A stretch of DNA of 64,000 bases from Ferrimicrobium sp. (lineage in GTDB: Bacteria; Actinomycetota; Acidimicrobiia; Acidimicrobiales; Acidimicrobiaceae). Positions 54,585 to 62,947 of this stretch are shown here, piece by piece. A model generated the notes under the pieces. The model did no database searches. It saw nothing but the letters and a program-made list of their open reading frames with translations, and was not told where the DNA came from. The translations under genes and the position numbers were made by a program. The stretch's first letter is position 1; each line of letters opens with the position of its first letter. The stretch spans positions 17,584 to 81,583 of the forward strand of contig JALCZJ010000011.1 in the NCBI GenBank assembly GCA_022690815.1. The letters run 5' to 3'.

Positions 54585-55917
54585 AGGTTAACACGCCAAA
54601 GCCAGTCGCACCCGCACGGATCCATCCACGATCGCCTTCGGCACGCGAGGGACCGGCGATGTCTAAATGTGCCCAGTGGGCGTCGGGTACAAAACGCTGC
54701 AGCAGCAGTGCGGCGGTGATAGCGCCTCCCCCACGCTTGCCGACATTCTTCATGTCACCGACCTCAGAGGCGATGAGCTTCTCATAGCTCTTCGGGAGAG
54801 GTAGCTGCCAGTTCGGCTCGAGAGCACGCTCACCCGCTGCATGAAGCGCGTCGATGAGCGGCTGCTCGTTACCCATGAGTCCAGCGATCTCTTCGCCCAG
54901 TGCAACGACACAAGCCCCAGTAAGGGTTGCAATATCTACGATCTCTTCGTTGCCATCCTCAAGCGCCAACGTGAGGCCATCCGCCAACACCAAACGGCCC
55001 TCGGCATCGGTATTGAGTACCTCAATCGTGCGTCCCGAGCGGGTGATCAAGACATCCCCCGGCTTTTGCGCACTACCTGAGGGCATATTTTCAGTCAGCA
55101 TCAGGTAACCATTGACCTCATGGGTAACGCCGAGCGCTCGCAGCGTGGACATCGCCGCGAGGACCGCTGCTGCACCACCCATGTCCGTCTTCATAGTCAT
55201 CATCCCCTCACCAGACTTGAGCGAGAGACCACCAGAGTCGAACGTAATCCCCTTGCCGACTAGCCCGACCTTCTTGCCAGAAGCTTGATCGGGTCGATAG
55301 GAGAGTTTGATCGCACGCGGGGGCTCAACCGATCCACGGGCAACACCCAAGAGCCCACCAAGGTGCTCGCGCTCACAGTCCTGCTCATCCCAGACACGGA
55401 TCTCAAGCCCCGAGCGGCCCGCCACCTCGGTGGCGATACGGGCAAAGTCCCTCGGCGTCAGACGAGAGGGGGGCTCGTTGATCAGATCACGGGCGAGGGC
55501 AACGGCCTCGGCGAGCACGAGTGCGCGCTCGAGTGCGGCTTCAAGGTTTGGCTGTGTGACAAGCTCGATCTGCGAGCAGAGGAAGGCATCTGGATCCTCT
55601 TTGGTGCGGTAAGTATCGAACCGGTAACCCGCGAGCAACATGCCGATGGCAAACTCCTCGAGTTGCTCGAACTCGAGACTGGGAACCGAGACCGCGACCC
55701 CGCTAAGGTGGGCCTTGGATGCCTCATCCACTACCGCGGCTCCGAGACCCCGAAGCTGCTCCCTGGTAGGATCGGCGGCGATACGGAGTTCGTAGCCGAG
55801 ACTTCCATCCACAACGGCTGCGCGCAGCCGTGTCGAATACTCACCCGGCTGGATACGCACTATCGGCATTCCTGCACTTGCCTGACTCGCCACGGTCACT
55901 GTTGTCTTTAAGCCCAC
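54565..55917 (-). CDS. pepA: leucyl aminopeptidase (M17)
   Basis: A dinuclear-zinc aminopeptidase that trims N-terminal residues from peptides. The 450 residues hold the M17 catalytic motifs GKGITFDSGGLSLK, TDMGGAAAVLA and the signature NTDAEGRLVLADG. The N-terminal domain is shorter than in E. coli PepA. The start at 55917 has no obvious strong ribosome site. The gene ends inside the unknown gene on the other strand. Confidence 0.92.
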   Translation of the reverse strand: MGLKTTVTVASQASAGMPIVRIQPGEYSTRLRAAVVDGSLGYELRIAADPTREQLRGLGAAVVDEASKAHLSGVAVSVPSLEFEQLEEFAIGMLLAGYRFDTYRTKEDPDAFLCSQIELVTQPNLEAALERALVLAEAVALARDLINEPPSRLTPRDFARIATEVAGRSGLEIRVWDEQDCEREHLGGLLGVARGSVEPPRAIKLSYRPDQASGKKVGLVGKGITFDSGGLSLKSGEGMMTMKTDMGGAAAVLAAMSTLRALGVTHEVNGYLMLTENMPSGSAQKPGDVLITRSGRTIEVLNTDAEGRLVLADGLTLALEDGNEEIVDIATLTGACVVALGEEIAGLMGNEQPLIDALHAAGERALEPNWQLPLPKSYEKLIASEVGDMKNVGKRGGGAITAALLLQRFVPDAHWAHLDIAGPSRAEGDRGWIRAGATGFGVLTFIRWLQ

Positions 55918-56033
55918 GTTTCACTCCTCTTCTGGTCAAATCTCATGCCGTCTCATGATCAAATGAGCGGGGGCGAACCCGGTCGTTCGTGGTCACGACT
56001 GCAACCACTCTCAGGGTGCTCCAGCTAATAACC

Positions 56034-56579
56034 TTAGGCGCGCCCCGAGCCCCGAGCGGTCAAGGACGAGCCCTCGCTCCATCTGGCAAGGGTCCACAAA
56101 AGATCAGAGAGCCGATTCAGATAGACCTGGACCAGCGAGTCGGGCGCCGTGCGTACGAAGGCAACGCTATGGCGCTCAGCTCTCCTGACCACCGTGCGCG
56201 CCACGTCGAGAAAGGCAGCGACAACCTCCTCACCAGGGACCACGAACTCACGAGGAGGCGTGAAACGCGTCGACACCTCATCGATGAGCTCCTCGAGGTG
56301 AGAGACCATCTCGGGCGAGACCAAAGTGGCTCCAGCCTTGAGGCGATCCCGCTTGTCTGGGTGCGTCGCCACCTCTGCCATGAGGATCCACAGATCGAGT
56401 TCCGCGTCCCGACAGATGGCTGCAAGCTCGGAATGGGCATGTGCTCGGGCTACCCCGAGATGGGCTTGTGCCTCATCGACGGCCCCATTGAGCTCGATCT
56501 GGAGCGAATCCTTGGGTGCCCGACCGCCGTACAGCAGGCCTGTTGTCCCATGATCGCCAGTCTTAGTATAAATCTTCAC
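56034..56579 (-). CDS. pduO: ATP:cob(I)alamin adenosyltransferase, PduO type
   Basis: It makes adenosylcobalamin, the cofactor of the mutase encoded nearby. The 181-residue protein has the PduO N-terminal VKIYTKTGDHGTTGL, GAVDEAQAHLG and the conserved C-terminal RTVVRRAER, LNRLSDLLWTLAR. I start at the GTG at 56579, 7 bases after GAGGAG. It is divergent from metH with 48 bases between the starts. Confidence 0.93.
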   Translation of the reverse strand: MKIYTKTGDHGTTGLLYGGRAPKDSLQIELNGAVDEAQAHLGVARAHAHSELAAICRDAELDLWILMAEVATHPDKRDRLKAGATLVSPEMVSHLEELIDEVSTRFTPPREFVVPGEEVVAAFLDVARTVVRRAERHSVAFVRTAPDSLVQVYLNRLSDLLWTLARWSEGSSLTARGSGRA

Positions 56580-56627
56580 AACATCACTCCTCAAAAGCGC
56601 CACCTACCAGCTACTAGCCTATTAGGC

Positions 56628-59600
56628 ATGCTTGATTACGCCCGGTTCGTCAAAGAACAGATTGTTATCTTCGACGGGGCTACCGGAACCAACCTACAGC
56701 TTAAGGAGCTTGCCGCCGACGACTTCGGCGGTGAACGCCTTGAGGGTTGCAACGAGGTGTTGGTTCGCACCAAGCCAGACGTGATCCGCGAGCTCCATGC
56801 ATCATTCCTTGCCGTCGGCGTGGACGTCATTGAGACCGATACCTTTGGCTCGCTCGCCCCTGTTCTGAGCGAATATGGCCTTGCATCAGAGGCACGCGAG
56901 CTCAACGAACTCGCGGCCCGTCTAGCAGTTGATGTTGCCCACGATTTTTCTACGCCAAACCATCCTCGGTTCGTCGCCGGCAGCATGGGCCCCGGTACCA
57001 AGCTACCCACATTGGGTCAGATCCCGTTTAACACCCTCGTCGAGGCCTACTGCACACAAGCCTCGGGGCTGATCGCTGGTGGCGTCGATCTGCTCGTCAT
57101 CGAAACCGTCTACGATATCCTCTCCGCCAAGGCAGCCATGCTGGGGGCTCGCCAAGCAATGGGGGCTGCGGGTCGCGAACTCCCCATACAACTGCAGGTC
57201 ACGATCGAGCTCACCGGACGCATGCTCCCAGGCACAGAGATTGGTGCCGCCCTCGCCTCCTTAGCCGCCCTTAAACCAACCGTGTTCGGCATCAACTGTG
57301 CAACGGGACCAACCGAAATGAGCGAGCACCTACGGTATCTGGCCGAACACAGCCCGGTGCCAATCTCGTGCTTACCCAACGCGGGGCTGCCTTCGGTCCA
57401 GGATGGACGAATGCACTACGACTTGACCCCCGACCAGCTTGCTACGTCGCTGCGACGCTTCATCCTCGACTTTGGGGTGACGGTGGTGGGTGGTTGCTGC
57501 GGTACTACCCCCGATCACTTGAAGGCCGTGGTCGACGCATGTCATGACCTTGAACCCCAGGAGCGTCACCCCAACTTTGACCCAGAGGTCGCATCGTTGT
57601 ACTCGCCGGTATCTCTTCGGCAAGAAACGTCGATCCTCAACGTTGGTGAGCGCACCAATGCAAACGGCTCAAAGCGCTTTCGCGAGGCGCTCCTATCTAA
57701 AGATTTTGACACCTGCGTCGCCATGGCACAAGAGCAGGTACGAGACGGAGCCCACCTCATCGACGTTTGCGTCGACTACACCGGTGAAGATGGCATCGCG
57801 AATATGCGCGAACTCGCCTCACGCATTGCGACCGCCTCAACACTCCCAATCATGATCGACTCAACGGAAGCTGAGGTGGTCGAAGAGGCTCTTATCCACC
57901 TCGGAGGGCGTAGCATCTTGAACTCAGTAAACCTTGAGGAGGGTGATGCTCCAAACTCACGACTCGACAAATTCCTCACACTTGCCCGACGTCATGGGGC
58001 TGCAGTGGTCGCGACCTGCATCGACGAGGAAGGCCAGGCTCGCACGCCTGAGTGGAAGCTTAAAGCAGCAACCGCTATCGCCAACGTGGCGACAGAACGC
58101 TATGGACTCACCACCCAGGACCTGATCTTTGATCCGTTGGTGCTGCCGATCACTACGGGCATGGAGGAGTCCCGCCTCGACGGGAAGTCAACCATCGAGG
58201 GAATCCGCCTGATACACGAGGCATTCCCGGAGTCCCAAACCATCATCGGTCTCTCCAACATCTCCTTTGGACTCAAACCAGCTGCGCGAGAGGCGCTGAA
58301 CTCCGTCTTCCTTGAGGAGTGTCGGCGCAACGGGCTCACCATGGCTATCCTGCATCCTTCAAAGATCCTTCCTCTCGCAAAGATTCCCGACGAGATCACC
58401 GAGGTCTGCCTCGACCTCATCTACGACCGTCGCCGACCGGCCTATGATCCACTCTCACGCCTGATCGAGCTCTTCCAATCCGCTGAAAGTCTCCGCGAAA
58501 CCGGTCCCGCCTTGGAATCGTTACCGGTCGACACCCGACTGTACCGTCGAATCGTTGATGGCAACCGCATCGGCCTGGAGTCCGATCTCGAAGAGGCCCT
58601 CGGCAACGGACTCAGTGCGCTTGCCATTGTCAATGAGATTCTGCTCTCGGCGATGGCCGAGGTCGGTGACCTCTTTGGCTCCGGCCAGATGCAGCTTCCC
58701 TTCGTGCTTGCGTCGGCAGAGACCATGAAACAAGCGGTCGCCTACCTCGAACCGTTCATGGATCGCACCGAGTCAAGCAACCGTGGCACGATTGTCCTCG
58801 CAACCGTCAAGGGAGATGTCCACGACATCGGCAAGAACCTCGTCGACATCATCTTAACCAACAACGGGTTTACTGTTCATAACCTGGGCATCAAGGTCGC
58901 CGTCAATGAACTGATCGAGAAGGCCCTCGAGACTGAGGCTGATGCGATTGGCATGAGCGGACTTCTCGTAAAATCCACCCTCGTCATGCGTGATAATCTC
59001 CTCGAGCTCAACCAGCGAGGCCTCTCCCATATACCAGTCATTCTTGGTGGGGCAGCGCTCACGCGCACGTACGTAGAGCGTGACCTCCGCGAGGTCTATG
59101 AGGGACGGGTTTTCTACGGCAAAGACGCCTTTGAAGGGTTAGACGTCCTCGACAAGCTTGTTCGGATATCCAACGGCGAGTTGGTCGATGACGACTTTGG
59201 TCGAACCATCAAGGTCTCATCGGTCAAGCGTATGCGCACATCACTAGAGGAGGACCGGCCCGAGCAGACCACGCGCTCGCCTCAGGTACCCTTCGATAAT
59301 CCGATTTATAAGCCACCATTTCTTGGCACCCAGATCGTCAAAGGCATCCCAATTGAAGAGATCGCGGCCTACCTCAATGAGACGGCGTTGTTTCGCCACC
59401 AATGGGGCTACCGTCCCCAAAACGGTGAGACTGATGCGGAATTTAAGGACCGAATTCGTCAGCAACTCCTGGTCCAGCTCGATCATGCTCACACACAGCA
59501 AGCGTTGATCCCACAGGTCGTCTATGGCTATTTTCCCTGCTATTCGGAGGGCAACGACCTTGTCGTTCTCAATCCGTTAAATCTGGAGGAAGAACAGACG

Positions 59601-60089
59601 CGGTTCCACTTTCCAAGGCAATCCGGGGAGCAACACCTCTGTATTGCCGACTTCTTCCGTCCGCGACCAACGGGTGAAATCGACTACGTTGCCTTCCATG
59701 TCGTCACGATGGGCCAGCGCGTAAGCGAACTCGCCCAACAGTATTTTCAAGACAACCGCTACCAGGACTATCTACACCTCCATGGCCTCGGTGTCGAGAT
59801 GGCCGAAGCGTTAGCCGAACTCTGGCACGCACGCATCCGCCGTGAGTGGGGATTTGCCGACCAGGATGGTCCGACCCTCGCGGGCCTGTTCAAGCAAGCC
59901 TATCGTGGCGGCCGATACTCATGGGGATACCCCGCTTGCCCCAATCTTGAGGACAACGGTCGCGTCATCACACTACTGGACGCAGCCCGTATTGGAGTGC
60001 GTGTCTCCGACAACTTCCAACTCGAACCAGAACAGACAACCACGGCGATCATCGCCCATCATCCAATGGCGAAATACTTTATCGCCTAA
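56628..60089 (+). CDS. metH: cobalamin-dependent methionine synthase
   Basis: MetH methylates homocysteine to methionine through methylcobalamin. The 1153 residues have all four modules: the homocysteine-binding part with GATGTN and the zinc cysteines in GGCCGTTPDHL (about 288), the pterin-binding domain with GERTNANGSKRF (about 339), the cobalamin cap and DxHxxG motif in DVHDIGKNLV (about 730), and the AdoMet reactivation domain (about 890-1150). The frame extends 213 codons upstream but that part is antisense to the adenosyltransferase; the ATG at 56628 is the start. Confidence 0.95.
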   Translation: MLDYARFVKEQIVIFDGATGTNLQLKELAADDFGGERLEGCNEVLVRTKPDVIRELHASFLAVGVDVIETDTFGSLAPVLSEYGLASEARELNELAARLAVDVAHDFSTPNHPRFVAGSMGPGTKLPTLGQIPFNTLVEAYCTQASGLIAGGVDLLVIETVYDILSAKAAMLGARQAMGAAGRELPIQLQVTIELTGRMLPGTEIGAALASLAALKPTVFGINCATGPTEMSEHLRYLAEHSPVPISCLPNAGLPSVQDGRMHYDLTPDQLATSLRRFILDFGVTVVGGCCGTTPDHLKAVVDACHDLEPQERHPNFDPEVASLYSPVSLRQETSILNVGERTNANGSKRFREALLSKDFDTCVAMAQEQVRDGAHLIDVCVDYTGEDGIANMRELASRIATASTLPIMIDSTEAEVVEEALIHLGGRSILNSVNLEEGDAPNSRLDKFLTLARRHGAAVVATCIDEEGQARTPEWKLKAATAIANVATERYGLTTQDLIFDPLVLPITTGMEESRLDGKSTIEGIRLIHEAFPESQTIIGLSNISFGLKPAAREALNSVFLEECRRNGLTMAILHPSKILPLAKIPDEITEVCLDLIYDRRRPAYDPLSRLIELFQSAESLRETGPALESLPVDTRLYRRIVDGNRIGLESDLEEALGNGLSALAIVNEILLSAMAEVGDLFGSGQMQLPFVLASAETMKQAVAYLEPFMDRTESSNRGTIVLATVKGDVHDIGKNLVDIILTNNGFTVHNLGIKVAVNELIEKALETEADAIGMSGLLVKSTLVMRDNLLELNQRGLSHIPVILGGAALTRTYVERDLREVYEGRVFYGKDAFEGLDVLDKLVRISNGELVDDDFGRTIKVSSVKRMRTSLEEDRPEQTTRSPQVPFDNPIYKPPFLGTQIVKGIPIEEIAAYLNETALFRHQWGYRPQNGETDAEFKDRIRQQLLVQLDHAHTQQALIPQVVYGYFPCYSEGNDLVVLNPLNLEEEQTRFHFPRQSGEQHLCIADFFRPRPTGEIDYVAFHVVTMGQRVSELAQQYFQDNRYQDYLHLHGLGVEMAEALAELWHARIRREWGFADQDGPTLAGLFKQAYRGGRYSWGYPACPNLEDNGRVITLLDAARIGVRVSDNFQLEPEQTTTAIIAHHPMAKYFIA

Positions 60090-60185
60090 CGACTGGGCGC
60101 CACGGATCGCGGCCAACCCACCAAATTGGCGATCTGCGTACTCCCCATCGGCCACGATTACGGCACGCGATGCGGCGACGCAAAG

Positions 60186-61313
60186 CTACTGGAGAACCGC
60201 AAGTTCACGCGGAGCCTGGTTGAGCGAGCGAACCCCAGCTTCATCGAGGAACACGATGTCCTCTATCCGCGCCCCCATCTCGCCTGGAATGTAAATCCCT
60301 GGCTCGATCGAGAATGCACTACCAGCCTCCAGCGAAAGCTCATTGTCGCCCGACAGATACGGGTCTTCGTGTTCGTCCAAACCGATGCCATGGCCAAGTC
60401 TGTGCACAAAGTAGTCACCGTATCCGCCATCGTTGATCACCTTCCTAGCGACCATATCGGCATCCCGACCAGACATACCAACGCGAATCATCGCTCGCGC
60501 TTCGCTTTGTGCACGATACAGCACGTCATAGAGTTCAACGAAGCCCGCAGGTGGCTCGCCAACGACGAAGGTCCGCGTCATATCCGAACAATAACCAGGC
60601 TCGTCGCCGACGGTGAAGGTACCGCCGAAGTCGAGCACCAGCGCATCCCCTGGCATAATCGTTCGCATACTCGGCTCATGATGTGGCGAAGCCGAATTGG
60701 GCCCACTACCGACGATCGTGAAGTTGACCTTGCTGTGACCCTCGTCGAGGAGGGCCTGGCCAATATCAGTCGCAACATCGCGCTCGACACGGTGCGCCAC
60801 CGCAATCTCCCCACGTAACAACCGATTGGCAACCCGATCCGCCGCCTGCGCCGCCGCTTCAAGCAATGCAACTTCGAGGCTGTCCTTGTGCGCTCGCAGT
60901 CCACTTAACAACTTGGTGCCAGAGACAAAGACGGCATTGGGTACCTGCGCCATGAGCGGGAGCAGCCATCCCGCCTGGAACCGATCATCGATGGCTAAGC
61001 GCGGGGCATTGCCAACCATGGAGCCAAGAATCGCGAATGGATCCTCACCATCAGTCCATCCGACAAGTTCAAGGCCCTCGAGTTCACGAACGCGCGGAGC
61101 CTCCAACTTTGGAACCAACAGACGAGTATTGCCGACAACATCGAGGTACAGGCAGGTGATCCGCTCCAGCGGCATCGCCTCGTAGCCGGTCAACCAAGGC
61201 AGCTCCCTCCCGAGTGTCACCAACAAGGCATCGACGCCTGAGACCTCGAGCTGATGCCTGGCCTTTTCTTGCCGAGCCCGGTAGGCAGCCACGAACTGGC
61301 TTCGATCGGTCAC
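60186..61313 (-). CDS. M24-family Xaa-Pro aminopeptidase / prolidase
   Basis: A 375-residue metallopeptidase. The N-terminal creatinase-like domain precedes the pita-bread fold with metal ligands Asp in VLDFGGTFTV and YCSDMTRTF, His in HRLGHGIGLDEHE, and Glu in FSIEPGIYIPGEMGARIEDIV. It cleaves peptide bonds next to proline. The GTG start overlaps the lipBA stop as GTGA. Confidence 0.92.
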   Translation of the reverse strand: MTDRSQFVAAYRARQEKARHQLEVSGVDALLVTLGRELPWLTGYEAMPLERITCLYLDVVGNTRLLVPKLEAPRVRELEGLELVGWTDGEDPFAILGSMVGNAPRLAIDDRFQAGWLLPLMAQVPNAVFVSGTKLLSGLRAHKDSLEVALLEAAAQAADRVANRLLRGEIAVAHRVERDVATDIGQALLDEGHSKVNFTIVGSGPNSASPHHEPSMRTIMPGDALVLDFGGTFTVGDEPGYCSDMTRTFVVGEPPAGFVELYDVLYRAQSEARAMIRVGMSGRDADMVARKVINDGGYGDYFVHRLGHGIGLDEHEDPYLSGDNELSLEAGSAFSIEPGIYIPGEMGARIEDIVFLDEAGVRSLNQAPRELAVLQ

Positions 61314-62947
61314 GCCATCGCCCCAGCGGCTGCATCAGAACCTTGGCGCGCGTGGTAGGAAGATCTCGCGAGCGGCGACGCCTCCACATAGCGAAAGCCC
61401 AGACCCATCGCGTAGTCACGCAACTCAGCAAACTCATCAGGATGGTAGTATCGCGAGACTGGCAGATGATCGCGAGTCGGTCGTAGGTATTGTCCAACGG
61501 TCAAGATATCGACGCCAACCGAACGGATATCTCGCATGACGGACTTCAGCTCCGGAATCGACTCGCCCATACCCACGATTAGGCCAGACTTGGTGGTGAG
61601 ACCAAACTCCTTCGCACGAGCCAAAACCGTCAGTGAGCGTACATAGTTCGCCGATGGACGAATCGCTCGATGGAGACGCAACACCGTCTCTAGATTGTGG
61701 TTGAGCACATCAGGTCGTGCCTCTAGCACTGTCTCTAGGGATGCAGGATCTCCCTTGAAGTCGGGAATCAGGACCTCAACGGAACAGTGTGGGTTTAGTT
61801 CGCGGATCTGGCGAATGGTCTCAGCAAACGCCTGAGAACCTCCATCACGTAAATCGTCCCTCGCGACCGCGGTGACCACTGCAAACGATAATCCAAGTGC
61901 GGACACTGCTTCGGCAACATGCCGGGGCTCGTCCGGATCCAAGGCCAGTGGCTTTGAAGTATCAACCAAACAAAATGCGCATGCCCGGGTGCAGCGCTCG
62001 CCGTTGATCATGAAGGTGGCGGTGCCATCCTTCCAGCACTCATAGATATTTGGGCATCCCGCCTCTTCGCACACCGTCACGAGGTTGAGATCTCGTACGA
62101 GATGCTGTAGGGAGCGATACTCTTCACCCAGGTTCACCTCGCTGCGCAGCCACTCAGGCTTGCGCGAGACGTAGGGAACCGCAGTGTCGAACGCAAACCC
62201 AGCCTTAGCAAGGCGTTGATTCAACCTGGAGGCAACTGGATTGTCACCATCTCTGTTGCCGTCGTAGCGAACACTGACGCTAGCTGCGTCGTCGACCCCT
62301 TCATAATCGAGATCCTCGAACCCAAAAGCCCGAGCAAAATGCATCGCATAGGCCCGTGCCACCTCAGCGACCGAGGTGTGCACCCCCTCGGCCATCATCG
62401 AGGTCACCGCCTTGTCAGCGATGCCACAGGGAACGATATGTTCAAACATGTGCAGATCGCTGTTGACATTAAGCGCGAAACCATGCATCGAGCGCCCCCG
62501 CGAAAGCTTGACGCCAATCGCAGCAATCTTGCGAGGGGCCTTGATGGGGCCAACCCAGACACCTGGGAACTGTTCAAGCGTGTAGGCCTCGACTCCGTAG
62601 TCGGCAAGCAACGCGACGAGCGTGGCCTCCAACGTATGTACATATCGGGGAGTCGAATCTTTACCCACTGGAACATCAATGATCGGGTACCCAACCAACT
62701 GGCCTGGTCCATGATAGGTGATGTCACCACCTCGATCAGTCCAACACGCCGTCGCATTCACCGAAGCCGGATCGACAAGTAGATGGGCGGGGTCGGTGCG
62801 TACACCCATGGTGTAGACATGCGGATGCTCAAGCAACAACAGGTGAGAGCTATCGCCTTCGCGGAGCCGTTGCTGGAACACGAGTCCATCCTCGTATCCA
62901 ACCCTTCCAAGCCAACGTGCACCTAGGGCAGGTCTACGCTCAGGCAT
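61310..62947 (-). CDS. LipB-LipA fusion: octanoyltransferase plus lipoyl synthase
   Basis: One uninterrupted 545-codon frame covers both steps of lipoate assembly. Residues 1-215 are LipB: DITYHGPGQLVGYPI, the lysine of RKIAAIGVK (about 140) and the acyl-accepting cysteine of IVPCGI (about 174). A ~45-residue linker leads to LipA: the auxiliary-cluster cysteines CX4CX5C (about 293, 298, 304), radical-SAM CX3CX2C (CTRACAFC, about 319-326), and the C-terminal RSSY. LipB moves octanoate from acyl carrier protein to E2-type proteins and LipA inserts two sulfurs. The ATG at 62947 overlaps the E2 stop as TGATG and follows AGGAG. Confidence 0.95.
   Translation of the reverse strand: MPERRPALGARWLGRVGYEDGLVFQQRLREGDSSHLLLLEHPHVYTMGVRTDPAHLLVDPASVNATACWTDRGGDITYHGPGQLVGYPIIDVPVGKDSTPRYVHTLEATLVALLADYGVEAYTLEQFPGVWVGPIKAPRKIAAIGVKLSRGRSMHGFALNVNSDLHMFEHIVPCGIADKAVTSMMAEGVHTSVAEVARAYAMHFARAFGFEDLDYEGVDDAASVSVRYDGNRDGDNPVASRLNQRLAKAGFAFDTAVPYVSRKPEWLRSEVNLGEEYRSLQHLVRDLNLVTVCEEAGCPNIYECWKDGTATFMINGERCTRACAFCLVDTSKPLALDPDEPRHVAEAVSALGLSFAVVTAVARDDLRDGGSQAFAETIRQIRELNPHCSVEVLIPDFKGDPASLETVLEARPDVLNHNLETVLRLHRAIRPSANYVRSLTVLARAKEFGLTTKSGLIVGMGESIPELKSVMRDIRSVGVDILTVGQYLRPTRDHLPVSRYYHPDEFAELRDYAMGLGFRYVEASPLARSSYHARQGSDAAAGAMA

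Noticed and set aside
55989..56627. Upstream extension of metH by 213 codons
   Set aside because: The sequence is the antisense of the cobalamin adenosyltransferase gene and has no MetH homology; the family start begins at the ATG at 56628.
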